Source: Candidatus Dormiibacterota bacterium
GTDB taxonomy: Bacteria; Chloroflexota; Dormibacteria; Aeolococcales; Aeolococcaceae
Reading direction: 5' to 3'
NCBI GenBank assembly: GCA_003136295.1
Contig: PLDZ01000283.1
Location: 10,616-18,751 of the forward strand
DNA: 8,136 bases
A program made the position numbers and the translations under genes. The notes beneath the pieces were generated by a model that did not search any database, had not been told where the DNA came from, and saw only the letters and a program-made list of their open reading frames with translations. Shown piece by piece: positions 5,530 to 8,136 of this stretch; the stretch's first letter is position 1, and every line of letters starts with the position of its first letter.

Positions 5530-5557
5530 TATAATATTCAACTCTATGGTTGAATAT
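5530..5557 (+). promoter_or_regulatory. Promoter and ArsR-type operator of the arsR-SRPBCC operon
   Basis: A consensus -10 box TATAAT is at 5530-5535. A perfect inverted repeat ATATTCAAC-N6-GTTGAATAT spans 5534-5557; it overlaps the end of the -10 box, and the ATG at 5546-5548 lies inside its spacer. No good -35 is seen (a weak AGGACT at 5505-5510, spacing 19). With the -10 ending 11 bases before the start codon, the message should have almost no leader, and indeed no Shine-Dalgarno sequence is present. A repressor on this site would block polymerase directly. Confidence 0.8.
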
Positions 5558-5878
5558 GAACCAGCCTTGGACTCGACGTTCGCAGCGTTGAGCCACTCCG
5601 CGCGGCGGCAGATGCTGAACTCCCTTCGTGAAGGTCCGATGCGGGTGACCGAGCTCGCGGCACCTTTCACCGTCTCGCTCGCCGCATCGTCCAAGCACAT
5701 CAGGGTCTTGGAACACGCAGGCCTCGTCAGCCGAAGGGTATTGGGACGCGACCACCTGCTCACTCTCCAAGACCAGCCTCTTATGGAGGCTGATCGATGG
5801 ATTGGTATCTACCATCGGTTCTGGGAAGATCGTCTCGACGCGCTGGACGCCCGTCTCCGTGGAAGGTCACTGGGATGA
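5546..5878 (+). CDS. ArsR-family transcriptional repressor
   Basis: 110 residues, normal length for ArsR/SmtB winged-helix regulators. Helices 'TFAALSHSARRQMLNSLREG' (about 11-30) and 'MRVTELAAPF' (32-41) lead into the recognition helix 'VSLAASSKHIRVLEHAGLVS' (about 43-62), then the wing 'RRVLGRDHLLTL' (63-74) and a C-terminal dimerisation helix (80-104, with RFWEDRLDALD). There is no cysteine at all, so the classical metal sites (CxC) are absent. It belongs to the non-metal ArsR branch that is usually found next to SRPBCC/AHSA1 proteins. It should bind the 5534-5557 palindrome as a dimer and repress its own operon; the inducer is unknown. Its stop overlaps the next start (ATGA at 5875). Confidence 0.93.
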   Translation: MVEYEPALDSTFAALSHSARRQMLNSLREGPMRVTELAAPFTVSLAASSKHIRVLEHAGLVSRRVLGRDHLLTLQDQPLMEADRWIGIYHRFWEDRLDALDARLRGRSLG

Positions 5879-6351
5879 CGGGCGCACCGCCACCGCCAGC
5901 TACAACTGTTCGCCTTGAGCGATTGCTACCTGCGCCAGTCGCCGAGATCTTCGCCGCCTGGACCGACCCGGCGCTGATGGCGGGGTGGCTGGCGCCGATC
6001 GGACATGCCGAGGTCGAGGTCGACCTGAGGGTCGGTGGCAAGTTCCGCGTGACCATGATTGGCGACGGCGTTCGCCTCGAACACACTGGTGTTTATCTGG
6101 TCATCGATCCACCAAACCGGCTCTCGTTCACCTGGCGCTCGCCGTATACGGGCGGGCACGCCAGCCAGGTCGATCTCACTCTGGCGGCTCGCGGCCAAGC
6201 AACCCTTCTTATCCTGACCCACCAGGGCATTCCTGACGAGACGAGGTCATCGCACGAGGGTGGCTGGGTGAGAATTCTCGAGCGCTTGGCCGCAGTGCTG
6301 GCGGCTAAGGCGAACGCGACACAGACGCCAACGAAGGACGCTGTTCCATGA
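5875..6351 (+). CDS. SRPBCC domain protein (AHSA1-like)
   Basis: 158 residues with the AHSA1/SRPBCC helix-grip layout: first strand 'TVRLERLLPAPVAEIFAAWT' (11-30), 'DPALMAGWLAP' (31-41), 'VEVDLRVGGKFRVTMIGDG' (47-65), 'HTGVYLVIDPPNRLSFTW' (70-87), 'SQVDLTLAARGQATLLILTH' (97-116) and the long C-terminal helix 'GGWVRILERLAAVLAAK' (129-145). Such proteins bind a hydrophobic ligand in a cavity between sheet and helix. Cytosolic; ligand unknown. The start ATG at 5875 overlaps the arsR stop, so translation is probably coupled; no separate ribosome binding site is needed or seen. In this gene pair type, the ArsR partner is thought to sense a condition linked to the SRPBCC protein, but that link is inference. 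Confidence 0.9.
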   Translation: MTGAPPPPATTVRLERLLPAPVAEIFAAWTDPALMAGWLAPIGHAEVEVDLRVGGKFRVTMIGDGVRLEHTGVYLVIDPPNRLSFTWRSPYTGGHASQVDLTLAARGQATLLILTHQGIPDETRSSHEGGWVRILERLAAVLAAKANATQTPTKDAVP

Positions 6352-6815
6352 GCGTCGACGTGAGCACCCGAATCGAGATGGGCGTCCCACGCGAGCGTGT
6401 CGCTGCATACGCGATGGATCCCGAAAACGCCACAAGCTGGTACGAAAACATCAAGTCAGTGAAGTGGCAAACGCCCAAGCCACTGACAGTCGGATCTCGG
6501 TTTGAGTTCGTAGCTCAGTTCCTCGGACGCCGGCTTGCGTACACGTACGAGGTCAGGCAACTGGTACCAGAAACGCGGTATGTGATGGCCACCGCTCAGG
6601 GACCCTTTCCCATGGAAACGACTTACGAGTGGGAGGACACGACCGCAGGCGGGACTCGCATGACCATCAGGAACCGTGGCGAGCCATCCGGTTTCTCGAA
6701 AGCGGCCGGCCCCTTGATGGCTCGAGCCATGCGGCGTGCGAACACTAAGGACCTTCAGCGCCTCAAGGCTATCCTTGAGTCGACAGAGTCCCGGTCAGTT
6801 CTGAACGCTACGTAG
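6348..6815 (+). CDS. SRPBCC family protein (polyketide-cyclase/START-like)
   Basis: 155 residues. Also a helix-grip fold: 'STRIEMGVPRERVAAYAMDPEN' (strand 1 and helix 1, 6-27), 'ATSWYENIKSVKW' (28-40), 'LTVGSRFEFVAQFLGRRLAY' (46-65), 'YEVRQLVPETRYVMATAQGP' (67-86), 'METTYEWEDTTAGGTRMTIR' (89-108) and a C-terminal helix 'PLMARAMRRANTKDLQRLKAILE' (122-144). This is the polyketide_cyc2-type branch of the superfamily, distinct in sequence from the upstream AHSA1-like protein, so it is not a recent duplicate. It starts by ATGA overlap (6348) and is the last gene of the operon; a convergent gene ends 48 bases on. No clear terminator hairpin lies between. Ligand or enzymatic activity unknown. Confidence 0.88.
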   Translation: MSVDVSTRIEMGVPRERVAAYAMDPENATSWYENIKSVKWQTPKPLTVGSRFEFVAQFLGRRLAYTYEVRQLVPETRYVMATAQGPFPMETTYEWEDTTAGGTRMTIRNRGEPSGFSKAAGPLMARAMRRANTKDLQRLKAILESTESRSVLNAT

Positions 6816-6863
6816 CGCCCACGAGCGACCGTGAGGTGCACATGGACGAACGGATTCCGAATT

Positions 6864-7244
6864 CTAGATGTACCTTCTCCCGAGGACTTCTGGAACGAAG
6901 CTGGCGACAAGGATGACCATGAACGCCGCCCAGTAGAGATTCCAGCTGATGGCGATGACAGCGGCCACGTTGAGCGCACCGACAAGCGCCAGCACGGGAA
7001 GCAACACACCGTCCACGTAACAGTGGACTCGTCCACAGGCGCGCGCGTTCCAGGCGCACCCGAATCCGATCCAGAGCGTGGCGGCTGTCCACAGGACACC
7101 GGCGGCCGTCAGCGATAGGGTGTGCTCCCCCTCGAGGATCGATGTACCGATCGCAACGCAACCGGGAACACACCACAGCCAAAAGGCGGATGGGCCGAGC
7201 AGTCGGTCGGACGTCTTCCTGAGCCGCTGGTCAGACCTGGCCAT
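6864..7244 (-). CDS. Cys-rich four-helix membrane protein of the mer-type locus
   Basis: 126 residues, with hydrophobic segments at about 18-36, 43-63, 79-98 and 101-118. Five cysteines: 25 and 29 in the first helix (LWCVPGC), 63, 70 and 75. The loop motif NARACGRVHCYVDG (66-79) lies between helices 2 and 3; I recall similar NARrCGRxHCy proteins near metal-resistance genes, but not a proven function. Paired cysteines in helix 1 and in a loop recall the logic of MerT-type mercury importers, yet the sequence is not MerT by inspection. The ATG at 7244 lies 7 bases from the -10 box, so the message is probably leaderless. It is divergent from merR and carries a MerR-type operator in its promoter, so metal-dependent control by that regulator is likely. 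Confidence 0.82.
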   Translation of the reverse strand: MARSDQRLRKTSDRLLGPSAFWLWCVPGCVAIGTSILEGEHTLSLTAAGVLWTAATLWIGFGCAWNARACGRVHCYVDGVLLPVLALVGALNVAAVIAISWNLYWAAFMVILVASFVPEVLGRRYI

Positions 7245-7250
7245 GTCTCC

Positions 7251-7282
7251 AGCCTAGACCCGGGACCGTGGTACAGGGTCAA
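7251..7282 (-). promoter_or_regulatory. MerR-type promoter/operator of the membrane gene
   Basis: Minus strand: -35 TTGACC (7282-7277), 20-base spacer, -10 TAGGCT (7256-7251), and the ATG starts 7 bases further at 7244. The spacer contains CTGTACC-AC-GGTCC, an imperfect inverted repeat. On the plus strand the core ACCGTGGTACAGGGT (7265-7279) is nearly identical (14/15) to 7311-7325. Over-long 19-20-base spacers with a dyad inside are the hallmark of MerR-family promoters. Confidence 0.72.
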
Positions 7283-7300
7283 GGCCGACGGGGCTGCCTC

Positions 7301-7332
7301 TTGACTCCGTACCGAGGTACAGGGTTTACGAT
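7301..7332 (+). promoter_or_regulatory. MerR-type promoter/operator of merR
   Basis: Plus strand: -35 TTGACT (7301-7306), 20-base spacer, -10 TACGAT (7327-7332), and the ATG starts at 7339, so the transcript is probably leaderless. The spacer holds GTACC-GA-GGTAC (7309-7320), a perfect 5-base dyad. The -35 region TTGACTCCGTAC is the same as in the classical Tn501/Tn21 mer promoter as I remember it. MerR should sit here as a dimer and untwist the DNA when metal is bound. Confidence 0.78.
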
Positions 7333-7338
7333 CGGACG

Positions 7339-7782
7339 ATGAGGACTGGTCAGGTGGCCGCAGAAGCGGGTGTGAACGCGGAGACTCTGCGCTATTACGA
7401 GCGCCGCGGCCTCCTACAGGAGCCGCCCAGGCGTGATTCCGGGTATCGCGCGTACGCAGTGGACACGGTGGCGACCGTACGGTTCATCAAGGAGGCTCAG
7501 AAACTCGGCTTCACCCTCAGCGAGGTCGAGATACTGCTGCACCTTGACCGGGGCGGCCCGGCTGACTGCGAAGCGGCGCGAGCGCTGGCGACAGAGAAGC
7601 TGCTCGACCTCGAGAGCCGAGTGGCGAGCCTTACAGCGATGCACCACTCTCTCGAGCAACTCATCGCCACCTGCGAACAGCCGCTCGGTAATCGCGAATG
7701 CCCCTTGATCGTTGCGCTGGGTGGGCTTGCCGAGGGCAAGAAAGCGGATCTGAGCGGTCATGGAGAGGGCGAGGGTTCGTGA
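7339..7782 (+). CDS. merR: MerR-family regulator, probably Hg(II)-responsive
   Basis: 147 residues. The N-terminal winged helix is typical: 'RTGQVAAEAGVNAETLRYYE' (2-21), 'RRGLLQEPPRRDSGYRAYA' (22-40), 'TVATVRFIKEAQKLGFTLSE' (43-62). The dimerisation coiled coil runs about 76-108. Cys77 (ADCEAA), Cys112 (ATCEQ) and Cys121 (RECPLI) have spacings of 35 and 9, exactly those of Cys82/117/126 in mercury MerR. The GNxxCPLI ending also matches mercury MerR better than ZntR or CueR; cadmium or lead sensors of the same subfamily remain possible. Start ATG 7339 has no Shine-Dalgarno sequence, consistent with a leaderless message. It would control both its own operon and the divergent membrane gene. The last codons overlap a GTG start candidate of the next gene. 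Confidence 0.92.
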   Translation: MRTGQVAAEAGVNAETLRYYERRGLLQEPPRRDSGYRAYAVDTVATVRFIKEAQKLGFTLSEVEILLHLDRGGPADCEAARALATEKLLDLESRVASLTAMHHSLEQLIATCEQPLGNRECPLIVALGGLAEGKKADLSGHGEGEGS

Positions 7783-7784
7783 CC

Positions 7785-8060
7785 ATGCGCATTGAGGTCC
7801 TGCACATCCCGGGATGCCCGCACGTCGACGCTGCACGCCAGCTCTTGGTGGACTGTCTCGAGGATCTCGGGCTTCCGATGACGGCTGTGGTACAGAGGAC
7901 AGGGCCGTTCCCGTCCCCTTCCATCGTCGTCAATGGCACCGACGTGATGGGGGCGCCTGAGGTCATGTCTTCTGCATGCCGCCTCGACGTGCCAACGCGT
8001 GGCCGAGTCTTGGCGGCGTTGCGGCCGCTGGTGAGCGTTGGCGCGTCGGCACCCCAATGA
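7785..8060 (+). CDS. Small thioredoxin-fold-like protein of the mer-type operon
   Basis: 91 residues from ATG 7785, which has GAGGG at 7771-7775 (9-base spacing). An in-frame GTG at 7779, overlapping the merR stop, would add two residues. The layout is a thioredoxin-like half fold: strand 'IEVLHIPGCPH' (3-13) with a single Cys11 where thioredoxins have CxxC, helix 'VDAARQLLVDCLEDLGL' (14-30), strand 'MTAVVQR', then 'PSPSIVVNGTDVMGAP' (44-58) with a likely cis-Pro turn and strand, and 'ACRLDVPTRGRVLAAL' (64-79). I recall 'xSPTlLVdG.D..g...ACRLd.PT' proteins near merB genes in Actinobacteria, often annotated loosely as alkylmercury-lyase-related. A role in passing Hg(II) between thiols (Cys11, Cys24, Cys65) is inference. 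Cytosolic; no signal peptide. Confidence 0.82.
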   Translation: MRIEVLHIPGCPHVDAARQLLVDCLEDLGLPMTAVVQRTGPFPSPSIVVNGTDVMGAPEVMSSACRLDVPTRGRVLAALRPLVSVGASAPQ

Positions 8061-8136
8061 AACGCAAAGAGCCGTCCGTGACGCGAGACGAGCGCCTCAG
8101 ATCCGCCCTTCCATCACTGGGTCTTCCCGAGGATCG
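8057..8136 (+). CDS. Start of a mer-operon gene, cut by window end; possibly organomercurial lyase
   Basis: An ATG at 8057-8059 overlaps the stop of the previous gene (ATGA), and the frame stays open for 26 codons to the edge: MKRKEPSVTRDERLRSALPS, then LGLPED. The basic, helical N-terminus without a signal peptide would suit the N-terminal winged-helix-like part of MerB-type organomercurial lyases, and the upstream neighbour is of a kind seen beside merB. The visible part is too short to identify the family; mercuric reductase normally starts with a different, glycine-rich motif, so it is less likely. Confidence 0.6.
   Translation, partial: MKRKEPSVTRDERLRSALPSLGLPED

Noticed and set aside
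1..8136. CRISPR array, rRNA, intact insertion sequence, replication origin
   Set aside because: No regularly spaced repeats with unique spacers, no rRNA-like segments, no IS with both ends and full transposase, and no iteron cluster were seen.

Overview
The window is high-GC, bacterial and looks actinobacterial. Reasons: GC-rich codon use, several genes whose -10 box sits about 7-10 bases before the start codon (leaderless-type transcripts), GTG starts, ATGA-coupled operons, and small protein types common in soil Actinobacteria. I cannot name a genus. The best single statement is an accessory region: a graveyard of mobile-element scraps on the left, and two intact, regulated gene clusters on the right.

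Left part (1-5001). The 5' end of a membrane-protein gene (minus) is followed by about 1.6 kb without a convincing gene. That stretch carries copies of a dispersed repeat and a tRNA-Pro(GGG)-like 3' half. A short gene of a beta-sandwich type family (1718-2059, plus) comes next. Between 2112 and 2713 lie three scraps: the N-terminus of an IS110-type transposase, the C-terminus of a YCF48/BNR-type beta-propeller with a frameshift, and what looks like the C-terminal tail of a serine recombinase. On the minus strand follow a four-helix membrane protein with a possible DosR-type operator upstream, a tRNA-Val(GAC) 3' half, a probable lipoprotein, a 46-residue one-helix protein, a decayed IS1-type transposase C-terminus, and a second tRNA-Pro-like/tail repeat. 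The two related tRNA-like repeats (about 1362 and 4871) are direct repeats about 3.5 kb apart and could be old attachment or recombination sites.

Middle (5002-6815). A conserved 95-residue protein (minus) is followed by a complete three-gene operon: an ArsR-family repressor and two SRPBCC (START/AHSA1-like) proteins joined by ATGA overlaps. A perfect 9-6-9 inverted repeat overlaps the -10 box and start codon of the repressor gene, so the operon is probably self-repressed.

Right part (6864-8136). This is a mercury-type resistance locus. A MerR regulator with three cysteines at exactly MerR spacing (35 and 9 residues) is divergent from a Cys-rich four-helix membrane protein. The 94-base gap holds two copies of a MerR-type operator, each inside a promoter with a 20-base spacer and each placing the transcription start at or next to the ATG. 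Downstream of merR, coupled by overlaps, are a small thioredoxin-fold-like protein and the start of another gene cut by the window end, possibly an organomercurial lyase. No mercuric reductase is visible in the window.
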